Counted from the first letter of the stretch, positions 1 through 9,607 are shown. The stretch is DNA of 64,000 bases from an uncultured Candidatus Actinomarina sp. (GCA_902619825.1 CACNFT010000001.1:329534-393533); one strand, 5' to 3'. Notes: generated from the letters alone by a model not told the origin. Program-made: numbers and translations.

Positions 1-4
1 GTAA

Positions 5-784
5 CTAGCTATTTCGCTCTAAATATTTTCTTAGCTTTAGTGGTTCGTCAGTCATAATTCCATCACACCCAAACTCCAAACATTTGTCAAAATCTTCATC
101 ATTATTTACAGTCCAAATATGTAAATATAAGTTATTGATTTCACAAAATTCTTTAAGCTTTCTTGAGTGAACTTTTAATCCTCTATAAATAAAAGGTGCT
201 TGAAGAGCTTGTATTCTAAAATTACGTTTTTTTGTTGGTAAATATCTTGCAATGACATTTTCCCTAAATGATCCTGAAGTTAATATTTCACCATTAGAAA
301 GCTCTATAAATTCATCCAATCGTGATGGACTAAATGAGGAGACTAGGGTTCTGTCTTCGGCATTTGTTTCTTTAATTATTTTGTATACTTTTTCCGCCAT
401 ACCAGATTCTTTTAAATCTAAATTAAAACAAAGTTTATCAAAAATAGATAAGGCCTCTTTCAATAAAACAAAGCTGGTCTTTCTGTTTAAATCTTTTCTT
501 TCATAAAATTTTGATCCAGCATTAATTTTTTTTAAATCTTTCCAATTTAACTCAGATATGTTTCCTTTTTCATGAGTTGTTCTATTTATTGTTGAATCAT
601 GGTTTAAAATAATCTCCCCATCTTTTGTCATTCTCAAATCAGTTTCAAAGTGTGTAAAGTTGTGTTCAACTGTATGTTCTAAAGCATGTAAAGTATTTTC
701 AGGGACTACATTAATTCCACCCCTGTGGGGAATTATGATTGGTTTTTCTCCCCTAAAATAATAATTTCTATCCAGAAACACCAC
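5..784 (-). CDS. Glycerophosphodiester phosphodiesterase family protein
   Basis: 259 residues, the usual length of a bacterial GDPD TIM barrel. The family hydrolyses glycerophosphodiesters to glycerol-3-phosphate and an alcohol, in phospholipid turnover and phosphate scavenging. The metal-binding and catalytic motifs are visible: H20-R21 followed by PENT at 28-31, E47 and D49 (ETDLRMTKDG), and the H62-D63 pair. The C-terminal WTVNN and DGIMTDEP segments (about 223-247) are also typical. There is no signal peptide, so it is probably cytoplasmic. The start overlaps the end of the upstream tldE gene by 17 bases, so the two are likely co-transcribed. Family assignment is firm; the exact substrate is not known. 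Confidence 0.9.
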   Translation of the reverse strand: MVFLDRNYYFRGEKPIIIPHRGGINVVPENTLHALEHTVEHNFTHFETDLRMTKDGEIILNHDSTINRTTHEKGNISELNWKDLKKINAGSKFYERKDLNRKTSFVLLKEALSIFDKLCFNLDLKESGMAEKVYKIIKETNAEDRTLVSSFSPSRLDEFIELSNGEILTSGSFRENVIARYLPTKKRNFRIQALQAPFIYRGLKVHSRKLKEFCEINNLYLHIWTVNNDEDFDKCLEFGCDGIMTDEPLKLRKYLERNS

Positions 785-2093
785 CGGTGAAATTAAATTC
801 TTTTAAATGCAACATTGGTACATTTAAAATACCTTCACCAAATTCGGAATCGGCAAATCTACTATCTGATCCAACTCCCAAAACGTTACCTTGTCCTAAA
901 GATGACATAAAACTTTGTGTGAATCTTAATCTTCCAACAGGCTTTGTTACTTTGCCATTCTCAATTAAATATGAACCATTTCTATTTAAACCAGTAACTA
1001 CTTGAGTTATAGGATCTAGAACCCTACAGTACCAAAATTCATTTATATAGATTCCTTTTTTAACATTAGAAATCATTTCTTCTTTGGAAATATCACCAGG
1101 CTTCAGATATAAATTTGTTCCAAGTCCCCCAAAACTATCTCCCCATCCGAACATTTCATGAAATGTGTTGCTTTGATTAAGTTCATTTGCTGTCCGTCTT
1201 GTATGAAAATAGTTTTTTGGGATACCATTTGTAATTATTTCTATTTTTTTCTTAGGTGCACCTGATGCATCAATTTTAAAATTAAGTGCCCCCTTTTTGT
1301 GTGGATCGTCTTCTAGATTTATCTTTTCATCAAATTGCTCTACATTTATTTCTATAGGAGAGGTCCCATCAACTTTACTCTTTGCATTAAATCCATAAAC
1401 AGATAGAAAAACTAAAATTGTACTTACGGCATCAGGTCCTAAAATTACCTCGTAAACTCCAGGGTCAATGTCTTCTGGATTTTGAGATTCTTTAGTTATT
1501 TCGAATGCTTCTTGTCCAACTTTCTGAGCGTCTATATCACTTAAGATTTGATTTCCAATATGAGACGAACCCGCAGATGTCTCCGATCTAAAGATTCCAT
1601 CTAAAAAGGCACTTGTTGCGGTATCACTAGAGTTCAGTCCATTGGTGTTCCATACAAAAACATTAGATACATTTGAAGAACAATAACCAGCACCATTGTA
1701 GGTTTGACCTTGTTCTATAAATTCTTTTACTTTTAGTGCTCTGGTGTCAGGATCATCAGGAGATATGTCTTTATATCCGTTAAAAGAATTTTCCTTACTG
1801 GTCAGACCTGGCCAAGTTGAGTCTTTGGGGTTGTTTCCAATCTCTGAAAGAGCTTTTTTGATAATATCTTCAACTGATCCCATAGAGGTAATGTTTAAAT
1901 TTAAATTTGTTGTTTTTCCATCGGCATGGAAAGTTAAAAAAATATCTGTTAATTCCTCTTCTACATTTTGATGTATATGGGAATTGGCAAACCTTGTAAG
2001 AGACTCTGTAGAATTAATCATTTTTATCTCACACTCGACGCCTGCAGGAATTAATTTTCCAATATCATCGATTAAATTATCCCAGATTTTCAT
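768..2093 (-). CDS. tldE: TldE/PmbA-like subunit of the TldD/E metalloprotease
   Basis: 441 residues with the PmbA/TldE fold and no HExxxH zinc motif, as expected of the non-catalytic partner. In known systems TldD and TldE form a heterodimer that degrades unfolded peptides and matures some ribosomal peptides such as microcin B17. The gene follows tldD directly: its first bases overlap the tldD stop by 4 nt, so translation is coupled. The N-terminal part has the family pattern FHADGKTTNLNLN, and the C-terminal part has LGVGSDSRFADSEFGEG. I saw no precursor peptide gene nearby, so a general protein-quality role is more likely than a dedicated RiPP role. Confidence 0.88.
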   Translation of the reverse strand: MKIWDNLIDDIGKLIPAGVECEIKMINSTESLTRFANSHIHQNVEEELTDIFLTFHADGKTTNLNLNITSMGSVEDIIKKALSEIGNNPKDSTWPGLTSKENSFNGYKDISPDDPDTRALKVKEFIEQGQTYNGAGYCSSNVSNVFVWNTNGLNSSDTATSAFLDGIFRSETSAGSSHIGNQILSDIDAQKVGQEAFEITKESQNPEDIDPGVYEVILGPDAVSTILVFLSVYGFNAKSKVDGTSPIEINVEQFDEKINLEDDPHKKGALNFKIDASGAPKKKIEIITNGIPKNYFHTRRTANELNQSNTFHEMFGWGDSFGGLGTNLYLKPGDISKEEMISNVKKGIYINEFWYCRVLDPITQVVTGLNRNGSYLIENGKVTKPVGRLRFTQSFMSSLGQGNVLGVGSDSRFADSEFGEGILNVPMLHLKEFNFTGGVSG

Positions 2094-3526
2094 CCTCTTA
2101 CACCAATTCTCACATTTTTGAATCGTGCTGGAGAAGCTGGGTGACCAGTGTGTCCTATTTGGCTTGGTTGCCCTTTACCACAATTTGGTGTTCCCCAAAA
2201 TACCCATTCATCTTCACCAGCTAGCATGTCCATACTGCCCCAGAAATTAGGAGTAATTCCTGTGTAAGTTGGATTTTTAACCATATCGGTTATCTTTCCA
2301 TTTTTAACAAGCCACCCAACTTCACATCCAAATTGAAAATTTAACCTTAAATCATCTATTGACCATGAACGATTTGTTTCCATATATACACCATCGTCCG
2401 TTGAAGAAATTATTTCATCCAAAGATGAATCACCTGGAAGAAGGCCAATATTTGTCATCCTAACCATTGGCAACCTTCCATATCCATCAGCTCTTACCAT
2501 TCCTCCTGGACTAACACCAGCAATGGCTGCACTATCGCGTCCAGTCAATACTCCCGTCCATATTCCCTCCTTAACGATGTCTACTCTTTGGGCAGGAGTT
2601 CCTTCATCATCATATTTGAATGTTGCTAAAGCTCCTGGCAAGGTAGCATCTGCAACTATATTCATTAGTGGTGAACCATATTTATGCTCATTTAATTTAC
2701 TAAGTTCAAGGTGAGACGTACCAGCATATGCAGCTTCCCAACCTAAAATTCTATCTAGCTCAATCGCATGACCAACTGACTCATGTATCTGAAGTGCAAG
2801 TTGACTACCTTCTAAAATCAAATCTCTTGTTCCCTCAGGACATTGTGGAGATTTTAAAAGTCTTTTAGATTCTTCAGAAATTCTCTCAACATGATCTAAA
2901 AATTTAAAACTTTGAATGACTTCCCATCCTCCTGTTCTGTATTCACCAAAAGATTGTGGATATGATCGTATTTGTGTTTCTCCATCACCAATACTTAAGG
3001 AAGAAATGCCACCACCAGATTCAATTATGTTCTGGTATATTTCATGACCCTGGCTCGATGCAAACCACTTCTCAGTATCCCAAAAATTTAGCCTGCCAAA
3101 GGCTCTGGAGCTACCTATTTTTTTCATTTCATGAGTTGAGGAAACTATTAAATCTATTTGATCAGTTGTCGAAACCTTAAATGGATTTTGTTCATGTGGT
3201 GTTACATATTCATCTTTTACAATTGGAACATCAGCTAATGGGAAATCTTTACCTGGTACCTTAGAGGATGCTTTTGCAATTAAATATGCTTTTTTTCCAG
3301 CCTCCTTTAGTGACTCATCTGATAGGTCATAAGTGGCATAAAATCCCCATGACGATCCCACTAAGGCTCGTATACCTAAACCCATGTTTTCAGAGTTACT
3401 AAAATCTTCCAACTCACCGTCTTTTGAAGATATATCTCTACTTTTTGATATTAGAATTCTTGCGTCAGCGTATTGTGCACCTGAGCTTATTGCTGCATCA
3501 ATACTTTTGTTTATTTCATTAAACAT
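2090..3526 (-). CDS. tldD: TldD-like zinc metalloprotease subunit
   Basis: 478 residues, the normal TldD length. The zinc motif HESVGH (HExxxH) is at residues 248-253, and the conserved GCEVGWLVKNGK segment near the C-terminus supplies the expected Cys region. TldD is the catalytic half of the TldD/TldE complex; the partner tldE is immediately downstream with a 4-base overlap. A divergent promoter region of about 50 bases separates it from the LOG-family gene on the plus strand. Identity is clear from the motif, the length and the gene pair. The physiological substrate cannot be read from the sequence. Confidence 0.92.
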   Translation of the reverse strand: MFNEINKSIDAAISSGAQYADARILISKSRDISSKDGELEDFSNSENMGLGIRALVGSSWGFYATYDLSDESLKEAGKKAYLIAKASSKVPGKDFPLADVPIVKDEYVTPHEQNPFKVSTTDQIDLIVSSTHEMKKIGSSRAFGRLNFWDTEKWFASSQGHEIYQNIIESGGGISSLSIGDGETQIRSYPQSFGEYRTGGWEVIQSFKFLDHVERISEESKRLLKSPQCPEGTRDLILEGSQLALQIHESVGHAIELDRILGWEAAYAGTSHLELSKLNEHKYGSPLMNIVADATLPGALATFKYDDEGTPAQRVDIVKEGIWTGVLTGRDSAAIAGVSPGGMVRADGYGRLPMVRMTNIGLLPGDSSLDEIISSTDDGVYMETNRSWSIDDLRLNFQFGCEVGWLVKNGKITDMVKNPTYTGITPNFWGSMDMLAGEDEWVFWGTPNCGKGQPSQIGHTGHPASPARFKNVRIGVRG

Positions 3527-3575
3527 TTATTTTATTTTACACCTCTATATGATTGAGCGTCTGTAATCTTTTTAT

Positions 3576-4127
3576 ATGAAACAAATTACAGTATTTGGAT
3601 CTTCAAGATGCAAAGAAGGTGACTCAGAATATGAATTTGCTGAAAGTGTTGGTAACTTGATCGGTAAATATGGACATAATGTTGCAACCGGTGGGTATCA
3701 AGGGACTATGGAGGCCGTATCAAAAGGAGCAGCGAAGCAAGGAGTTAAAGTTACCGGAATTACTGTACCAACATTGTTTTCAGATAAAGCAAGTAAAGGT
3801 TTCGAACGTACACCTAATTCATATGTAAACAATGAAATTAAAGCTGAAAGTTTATCAAATCGAATTCATTACTTGCTGAACACATCAAAAGCTTTCATTG
3901 TGTTACCGGGTAAAATTGGAACACTTACAGAGCTTTTTGTTGCTTGGAACTCAAATTATTTATACAACATCAATAAAGAATATGACTTAATCCCCATTTA
4001 CTTGAAAAAAGATTATTGGAAAGAAATTATTGATAATCTTCCCGAGAATATGGAACTTGATAAACAGTTTTTAAATTATTTTGAAAGTATTGAAGATTTA
4101 GAGGAAATTATTTCTAAATTAAACTAG
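3576..4127 (+). CDS. LOG-family (TIGR00725/lysine decarboxylase-like) protein
   Basis: 183 residues with a Rossmann-like LOG fold. The N-terminus is [16 protein letters not shown], followed by [20 protein letters not shown] at about 33-52. The signature PGKIGTLTE, a variant of the family PGGxGTxxE, is near residue 110. LOG proteins include cytokinin-activating phosphoribohydrolases and nucleotide-5'-monophosphate nucleosidases, and others of unknown role; the Lys within PGKIGT makes a specific activity uncertain. It is divergently transcribed from tldD. Its stop codon overlaps the sigma-factor gene tail-to-tail by 9 bases. Family assignment is good; function is inferred only at family level. 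Confidence 0.8.
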   Translation: MKQITVFGSSRCKEGDSEYEFAESVGNLIGKYGHNVATGGYQGTMEAVSKGAAKQGVKVTGITVPTLFSDKASKGFERTPNSYVNNEIKAESLSNRIHYLLNTSKAFIVLPGKIGTLTELFVAWNSNYLYNINKEYDLIPIYLKKDYWKEIIDNLPENMELDKQFLNYFESIEDLEEIISKLN

Positions 4128-5174
4128 GTCTTGCTCTCTAATTCCAAATGAAGGATGCCTTAACCTACAAAGTGCAAGTTTTTCAAGCTGTCTGATTCTT
4201 TCTCTAGTTAAATCAAATTCTTCACCAATTTCTTCTAAAGTTCTTGGAACGCCATCATAGAAACCATATCTGAGAGCTAGTATTCTTCCTTCTCTTTCGG
4301 GTAGCCTACTAATACTATCTCGTAAACTTTCAGCAACATCAAGATCTTGTACGATTAATGATGGATCACTTGCATCTTCATCTTGTATGAAATCTCCAAG
4401 TTGAGCTCCATCTTCTCCGACAGGTTGCTCCAGAGAAACAGTATCAGCTACGCTCAATGCTAATTCAACTTTGTCTACACCAACACCTGCTTCTTTTGCT
4501 ATTTCTTGTGGTTTTGGATCTCTTCCAAGTTCAGCTTTTAATTGTGCTTGAGCGGCTCTGACAGCAGCCATTGTATCGTGCAAGTGAACAGGTATCCTTA
4601 CTGTTCTTGATTTATCAGCAATTGCTCTTGTAATTGCTTGTCTGATCCACCATGTTGCATAAGTTGAAAACTTAAATCCTTTTCTCCAATCGAATTTTTC
4701 AACTGCTCTTATTAATCCTAAGTTCCCTTCTTGAATTAAATCTAAAAAGTCAATTCCAGAAGTGTTTGCATATCTTCGAGCATTTGCGACTACAAGTCTC
4801 AAGTTAGCAGTTAGGAACGCGTCTTTTGCTTCAGCTCCTTTTTTTCGGTCTCGCTTTAGCCTAATTTCACCTTTTTTATCTTTGTATTGCTTTTTAGTCA
4901 ATTTAACGGCAGCTTTTTCACCAGATTCAATTTTTTGGGCTAATTCAACTTCTTGCTCAGCAGTTAAAAGATCAAAGTTTCCGATAGCTGTTAGATATTG
5001 GCTAACTAAATCGGTTGTAAGTTTTCCTTTATCGTCAGCAAGTTTCTTAACCAATGATTTTGCTTTTTCTCTAGCTTCAGCTTCTTGTTCAGGGGTTAAT
5101 GAATCTTCCTCAGCAGAAAGTTCTGCTTCCATTTTTGAAGCTTTAGGTTTAGATGGGATTGTTTTTGTCACCAT
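4119..5174 (-). CDS. RNA polymerase sigma-70 family factor (primary or group 2)
   Basis: 351 residues. Region 1.2 lies at about 55-87 ([20 protein letters not shown]) and region 2 at about 118-195, with the core-binding and -10-melting sequence [17 protein letters not shown]. Region 3 is at about 200-260. Region 4 carries the helix-turn-helix [20 protein letters not shown] near the C-terminus. A lysine-rich insert (about 88-117) separates regions 1.2 and 2, and the N-terminus is short and charged, shorter than in typical actinobacterial SigA. The near-consensus residues suggest the housekeeping sigma or a close SigB-like paralogue. It overlaps the LOG gene tail-to-tail and has its own upstream gap of about 60 bases before ctaA. 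Confidence 0.9.
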   Translation of the reverse strand: MVTKTIPSKPKASKMEAELSAEEDSLTPEQEAEAREKAKSLVKKLADDKGKLTTDLVSQYLTAIGNFDLLTAEQEVELAQKIESGEKAAVKLTKKQYKDKKGEIRLKRDRKKGAEAKDAFLTANLRLVVANARRYANTSGIDFLDLIQEGNLGLIRAVEKFDWRKGFKFSTYATWWIRQAITRAIADKSRTVRIPVHLHDTMAAVRAAQAQLKAELGRDPKPQEIAKEAGVGVDKVELALSVADTVSLEQPVGEDGAQLGDFIQDEDASDPSLIVQDLDVAESLRDSISRLPEREGRILALRYGFYDGVPRTLEEIGEEFDLTRERIRQLEKLALCRLRHPSFGIREQDLV

Positions 5175-5241
5175 TGTTTTGACCTTTAAATTTAATTTCT
5201 AGTTACCGAAAAGTAAGGATAGAGCTGTTTTTAATTTAAAG

Positions 5242-6144
5242 CTAATTAAATTCTCCAATATTTTCAGTGTTTTCTAACAATACTGATTTTTTGGCCGATT
5301 TATACATATATGTAATCCACAAGAGGTCAGCTAGTAACAAATGAAGGATGCTTAAGGGCAAAATAATATTTGATACTACATTTAATGTTCCAAGTGCTAC
5401 ACCAGTGTAAATTAACAATTTTATACTTTGAGTTTTAATTCCGAATTCTTTACTCAACCTATTCGATTCCGAAAACAGAAAAATTGATAGAATAATCGAC
5501 ACTATTGGATGAACTATTCTCAATCTTGTAAGTAGTTCACTTGTTGAGTCAAAATCGTCTGCAAGTCCTTCAATAAATGATGCGCTTGGAAATAGTACGT
5601 CTGCCAATGCTGTAATTGAACCCGTCGCTCCGGTTAAGAAGAACAGGATGAATGCAATCTTTAATCTCTGATCAAAAAAATAATTTAAGCTACTTTTTGA
5701 TTCATTTAGAAGAAAATAAATTAAAGTATAGAAACCTAAAAGTGCAAAGGTATTTACTAGGTGTAGTGGTACTGCGATAATTCTTGGTAATGATGAATTC
5801 AGACCTACCCATTCATAAATTACAATTACTGCCCCTATTAAAGCTTCCAGTAAAATAAAAAAAGTTAAGTAATTTATAATTTTTTTTTGAAGCAATGGCG
5901 TATTTGAATCTCTACTTTTTAAAAACAACATAATTGTAATGATTAACAAAACTCCACTGATAGACCTATGACTAAATTCAATAATCTCGGATGTGGTATC
6001 AAGACTTGGAACTACTCTTCCATTACAAGTTGGCCAAGATGCTCCACATCCATCTCCAGATCCTGTTGCTCTAACAATTGCTCCCGCAAGAATTGAGAGA
6101 ATTGAGGTTACAAGGCCTGCTGTTGCTAGAGTATGCAATTTCAT
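5242..6144 (-). CDS. ctaA: Heme A synthase (CtaA/COX15)
   Basis: 300 residues, about eight membrane helices. The enzyme oxidises the C8 methyl of heme O to make heme A for the aa3-type cytochrome oxidase. The diagnostic loop GCGASWPTCNG holds the Cys pair C33 and C40. The four heme-ligand histidines are seen as H59 (EFSHR), H128 (PLHLVN), H212 (IVHPI) and H268 (LHLLLAD). It sits downstream of and overlaps by 4 bases a membrane-anchored HTH protein, so both share a transcript. The oxidase genes it serves are at 15.6-20.3 kb, with heme O synthase at 14.7-15.6 kb. Confidence 0.93.
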   Translation of the reverse strand: MKLHTLATAGLVTSILSILAGAIVRATGSGDGCGASWPTCNGRVVPSLDTTSEIIEFSHRSISGVLLIITIMLFLKSRDSNTPLLQKKIINYLTFFILLEALIGAVIVIYEWVGLNSSLPRIIAVPLHLVNTFALLGFYTLIYFLLNESKSSLNYFFDQRLKIAFILFFLTGATGSITALADVLFPSASFIEGLADDFDSTSELLTRLRIVHPIVSIILSIFLFSESNRLSKEFGIKTQSIKLLIYTGVALGTLNVVSNIILPLSILHLLLADLLWITYMYKSAKKSVLLENTENIGEFN

Positions 6145-6734
6145 AAAAGATTATCAATAAATAAGTTGAAAGAATTTAAAAACATTTGGAATGCTTTTAC
6201 TGCAATATACAAAAGTATGCTTACAGAAATGAATGTTTTTATGTTCCTAGAAAAATAAAATGATAATTGTTTTGGATCTCCAATGTAAGGTCTTTCTTCT
6301 AATGCATTTTCATATAATTCATCAAAATCAATTTTTTTGTCATCATCAATAACTTCCTTATCTGAGTAAACATCAAAAACATTCATTTCTGATGTAGTAT
6401 TTTTCTGCTTCTTCTCTTTGTCTGATTTAAATCTATTAAATATTCCAGACTTTAGATCAACATTCTTTTCCTTGTCGATTGTAAATAATGAGTCTTCAAT
6501 TATTTTTTCTGAAGTTTTGATTGGTTTAAAATCATTTGATTCTAAAGTTTGAGAAATTTCTTTTCCCAATAATCCTTCAAGCGCGGCTATTATTTTTGTA
6601 TCTGTTGGTAAGCTTGTTCCAGACTCCCATTTTTTTACATCTTTTGTTGTTGCCCCTGTAAAAGAGGCTACTTGCTTTATAGAAAGACCTCTCTCTTCCC
6701 TAAGCTTTACAAAGTTTGTAGAAAAATTATTCAT
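6141..6734 (-). CDS. XRE-type HTH protein with C-terminal membrane anchor
   Basis: 197 residues. An XRE/Cro helix-turn-helix occupies about residues 9-60 (LSIKQVASFTGATTKDVKKW, then ESGTSLP). A long charged linker follows, then one hydrophobic helix at about 168-188 near the C-terminus. The layout of a cytoplasmic HTH plus a membrane segment recalls RodZ-like or anti-sigma-like membrane regulators, but no RodZ periplasmic domain is present. It is the first gene of a two-gene unit with ctaA (4-base overlap), which suggests a link to membrane or respiratory biogenesis. The target is unknown. Confidence 0.72.
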   Translation of the reverse strand: MNNFSTNFVKLREERGLSIKQVASFTGATTKDVKKWESGTSLPTDTKIIAALEGLLGKEISQTLESNDFKPIKTSEKIIEDSLFTIDKEKNVDLKSGIFNRFKSDKEKKQKNTTSEMNVFDVYSDKEVIDDDKKIDFDELYENALEERPYIGDPKQLSFYFSRNIKTFISVSILLYIAVKAFQMFLNSFNLFIDNLL

Positions 6735-6741
6735 TATTTAA

Positions 6742-6776
6742 TAATTGTATTCGATAATTTAGTTTTTATACAATTA
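6742..6776 (+). promoter_or_regulatory. Probable promoter of tRNA-Sec, with dyad symmetry
   Basis: A -35-like TTGTAT (6745-6750) and a -10-like TACAAT (6769-6774) are 18 bases apart, putting transcription start just before the tRNA at 6788. The two boxes lie within a perfect 9-base inverted repeat, TAATTGTAT (6742-6750) and ATACAATTA (6768-6776). The symmetry may be chance in AT-rich DNA or a regulator site. Promoter call by inspection only. Confidence 0.45.
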
Positions 6777-6787
6777 GTCTTATTTGT

Positions 6788-6879
6788 GGAGGTGAATGAG
6801 CGCCTGGTGGGCTCCACAGTCTTCAAAACTGTTGAAAGGCTTAAGTGTCTTTGGCGGGTTCGATTCCCGTCCACCTCCG
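6788..6879 (+). tRNA. selC: tRNA-Sec (anticodon TCA)
   Basis: A 92-base cloverleaf with the hallmarks of a bacterial selenocysteine tRNA. The acceptor begins GGAGGTG and pairs with CACCTCC at 6872-6878; an eighth position would be A-C. The D arm is GAGC/GCTC with possible extra C-G pairs closing a TGGT loop. The anticodon stem is ACAGT/ACTGT around the loop CTTCAAA, with TCA at 6823-6825. A long variable arm follows. The T arm is GCGGG/CCCGT around TTCGATT. CCA is not encoded. It reads UGA and is consistent with the two in-frame TGA genes in this window (selD and the Rdx-type gene). An overlapping minus-strand ORF is a shadow. Confidence 0.93.
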
Positions 6880-6930
6880 CTAGTTTTATTTATTAATATA
6901 GATAACATTAAATTAGAAATTAATGAGTAA

Positions 6931-8256
6931 TTGAACGAAAGAAATAATCCAAACCAGGTTGATAGACGATTACTGACAGTATCTGATAGGGATATCTTTG
7001 TAACTGTACAGAGAGCTCTTCTGGTTGGAATAATTTTAAAAAATGAAACTAGAGCAGATAAAGAAGAATCTCTTAAAGAACTTACTAATTTAGTAAAAAC
7101 TGCTGGTTCGACTCCATATATTGTCCAAACTAAACGTGTTGATAAAATCGATCCAAAAACATTTATTGGCAAAGGTTCGATAAAAGAATTAGAAGACATT
7201 TCTAAATCGAATGATATTGACGTAGTAATATTTGATTGCGAACTAACACCAAACCAACAAAAAGAACTAAGAGCGATTTTTCAATGTGATGTTGTTGATA
7301 GAACTGGTTTGATACTGGATATATTTTCACTACATGCTCAATCAAAAGAAGCCTCATTACAAGTTGAGCTTGCAATGTCTGTGTATTTAAAGCCAAGATT
7401 AGCTGGACTTGGTAAAACCTTGAATCAACAGGGTGGTGGAATTGGAACAAGAGGTCCAGGTGAAACCAAATTAGAAACAGATAGCAGGCTTATCGATAAT
7501 CGTATAAATAAATTAAAAAAAGAATTGAAGAAGATAGAAAAACAGAGAAACGTTCAATCAAGCTCAAGAGAGAGAAATAATATTCCATTGGTATCAATTG
7601 TTGGTTATACAAATGCTGGTAAATCTACTTTATTAAAGAAATTAACTAATTCTGATGCTTACGCTGCTGATGAACTCTTTGCTACTGTTGACTCTTTGCA
7701 AAGAGAATTAAGAATTAAGGATATTCAAGATCCTTTAATACTTTCGGACACAGTTGGGTTTATTCAAAATCTTCCCACTACATTAATCGAATCATTTAAA
7801 TCAACATTAATGGTTGCAACAAAAGCTGATTTGTTAGTTCACGTTGTTGATGCCGCCACTGCCCTTCCTGAGATGCATATCAACACGGTTGTTAGTATTC
7901 TCAAACAAATTGAAGCGAAATCAAATGAAATTATGGTATTTAATAAGATTGATAAAATTGATAAGGCATCATTAAATCAACTTAAAGAGTCCTACCCCCA
8001 AGCATTATTTGTCTCGTCTCTAAAAAATGACGGACTAGATTTATTAAAAGATAAAATCGCGGAGGAAATTTTTGGCATTGTTAGCCTTGGGTCTTACCAA
8101 ATCAATCCATCAAAATTAGACACTGTTGCCAAATTTGGAAAAATCCTTAATGTTAAGAATGAATCAAATTACTTAGTCTTAGAATTAGAGATGAGAGATA
8201 AATTAGTCGATAGGCTTATAAATCTTAAAATAATGGAAAAGAATATAAATGCTTAA
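6931..8256 (+). CDS. hflX: Ribosome-associated GTPase HflX
   Basis: 441 residues starting at TTG; no in-frame ATG lies nearby. The N-terminal HflX domain ends with the glycine-rich signature GGGIGTRGPGETKLETDSR at about 168-186. A basic coiled coil follows (about 187-215), then the GTPase domain: P-loop GYTNAGKS at 225-232, DTVGF at about 273 and NKID at about 337. HflX binds the 50S subunit and splits stalled ribosomes under stress. It lies 50 bases after tRNA-Sec and overlaps the next gene, gnd, by 8 bases. Confidence 0.95.
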   Translation: MNERNNPNQVDRRLLTVSDRDIFVTVQRALLVGIILKNETRADKEESLKELTNLVKTAGSTPYIVQTKRVDKIDPKTFIGKGSIKELEDISKSNDIDVVIFDCELTPNQQKELRAIFQCDVVDRTGLILDIFSLHAQSKEASLQVELAMSVYLKPRLAGLGKTLNQQGGGIGTRGPGETKLETDSRLIDNRINKLKKELKKIEKQRNVQSSSRERNNIPLVSIVGYTNAGKSTLLKKLTNSDAYAADELFATVDSLQRELRIKDIQDPLILSDTVGFIQNLPTTLIESFKSTLMVATKADLLVHVVDAATALPEMHINTVVSILKQIEAKSNEIMVFNKIDKIDKASLNQLKESYPQALFVSSLKNDGLDLLKDKIAEEIFGIVSLGSYQINPSKLDTVAKFGKILNVKNESNYLVLELEMRDKLVDRLINLKIMEKNINA

Positions 8257-9598
8257 TGAAATTGGATTAGTTGGCCTTGGTGTCATGGGTAAAAATATAG
8301 CTCTAAATTTATCAGATAAAGGAGTAACAATTAAATCGTTCAATGATTCAATGAAAAAACTTGATGACATTAAGAAAGAATTTTCAAATGAATTTATAGG
8401 CTACACCAGTCTTGAAGAATTTGTTGAGAGCTTAGAAACCCCAAAAACAATATTGCTAATGGTTCCATCAGGCAAAGCAACTAAAGAAGTAATAGAAAGA
8501 CTGGCTGATTTATTGGAAGAGGGAAGCATGATTATTGATGGAGGTAATTCTTTTTATGTAGACAGTATTGATAACGGGAAGTATCTCTCAGAAAAATCTA
8601 TACATTTTATTGGAATGGGAGTTTCAGGTGGTGAAGATGGAGCTCGTAATGGCCCTGCATTAATGGTCGGTTCAGATTTATCTTTAGAGACTTCTCTTTT
8701 GGATACACTCAAAAATATTGCCGCAAAAAGTGGAGTGGAGTGTCTGGGAGTATATCAAGGTCCCGGAACAGGTCACTTTATAAAAATGGTACATAACGGC
8801 ATTGAATATGCTGAGATGCAAACAATCGCTGAGATATATTTAATATTAAAAAATTTAAATAAAACAAATGAGGATATGTCCAATTTCTTTTCCTCTCAAA
8901 CAGAAAAGAATAAATCATCTTACCTTATTGAAATCACATCAGAAATTCTTCAAAAAAAAGATGGAGATAAATTTATTATTGACCAAATAAAACCAGTCGC
9001 ACAAGATAAAGGTACTGGAAGACTGACAATACAAACTTCATTGGCATTAAATGTGTCCATACCATCTATTGCAGCCTCTTACGATGCACGTGTTCAGAGT
9101 AGTAATCAATACAATACAAAAATTAATCAGGAACTAATAAGTGAGAATATATCTACTAAAGAACTCAGTGATGCACTATATTTTTCTAGAGTGTGCTCAA
9201 TGATTCAAGGTTTAGAATTAATATCAAAATTTAGTAATGATGAAAAATACAACATATCAATCTTAGAAGTTCTTGATAATTGGAGTGGAGGATGCATCAT
9301 TAGATCCAATTTATTATCCGAATTAAAGAAAGAATTTGGCGAAAATAATGATGTATTTAATTTAAATACTATTTTTAGTACTTTGAACAAAAACAGAGCA
9401 TCTATCAGTAACGTTCTGCAAATAACAACTAAATACAACATACCAACACCTGTACTATCAGCATCTTTAAATTGGTTCAATAATGTGACTTCTGTAGATA
9501 ATCCATCGAACATTATTCAGGCTCAAAGAGATTTTTTTGGAAGACACAAAGTTCAACTAATTGACTCATCCAACGACATAAATATTGATTGGGATTAA
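8249..9598 (+). CDS. gnd: 6-phosphogluconate dehydrogenase, decarboxylating
   Basis: 449 residues, slightly shorter than the roughly 468 of the common long-form enzyme. The NADP-binding GLGVMG is at 9-14. The substrate segment GVSGGEDGARNGPALMVG lies near 125-143, and the catalytic Lys/Asn region HFIKMVHNGIEYAEMQ near 173-190. It converts 6-phosphogluconate to ribulose-5-phosphate with NADPH formation in the oxidative pentose phosphate pathway. It starts inside the end of hflX, so translation is probably coupled. No glucose-6-phosphate dehydrogenase lies in the window. Confidence 0.93.
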   Translation: MLNEIGLVGLGVMGKNIALNLSDKGVTIKSFNDSMKKLDDIKKEFSNEFIGYTSLEEFVESLETPKTILLMVPSGKATKEVIERLADLLEEGSMIIDGGNSFYVDSIDNGKYLSEKSIHFIGMGVSGGEDGARNGPALMVGSDLSLETSLLDTLKNIAAKSGVECLGVYQGPGTGHFIKMVHNGIEYAEMQTIAEIYLILKNLNKTNEDMSNFFSSQTEKNKSSYLIEITSEILQKKDGDKFIIDQIKPVAQDKGTGRLTIQTSLALNVSIPSIAASYDARVQSSNQYNTKINQELISENISTKELSDALYFSRVCSMIQGLELISKFSNDEKYNISILEVLDNWSGGCIIRSNLLSELKKEFGENNDVFNLNTIFSTLNKNRASISNVLQITTKYNIPTPVLSASLNWFNNVTSVDNPSNIIQAQRDFFGRHKVQLIDSSNDINIDWD

Positions 9599-9607
9599 GT
9601 TAACTTA

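Noticed and set aside
2090-3526. TldD/TldE as part of a ribosomal-peptide (RiPP) cluster
   Set aside because: No precursor peptide, cyclodehydratase or exporter is nearby; the pair is a common housekeeping protease.
6780-7199. Minus-strand ORF of 139 codons across tRNA-Sec and the start of hflX
   Set aside because: It runs antisense to a clear tRNA and a clear GTPase gene and has no recognisable protein pattern.
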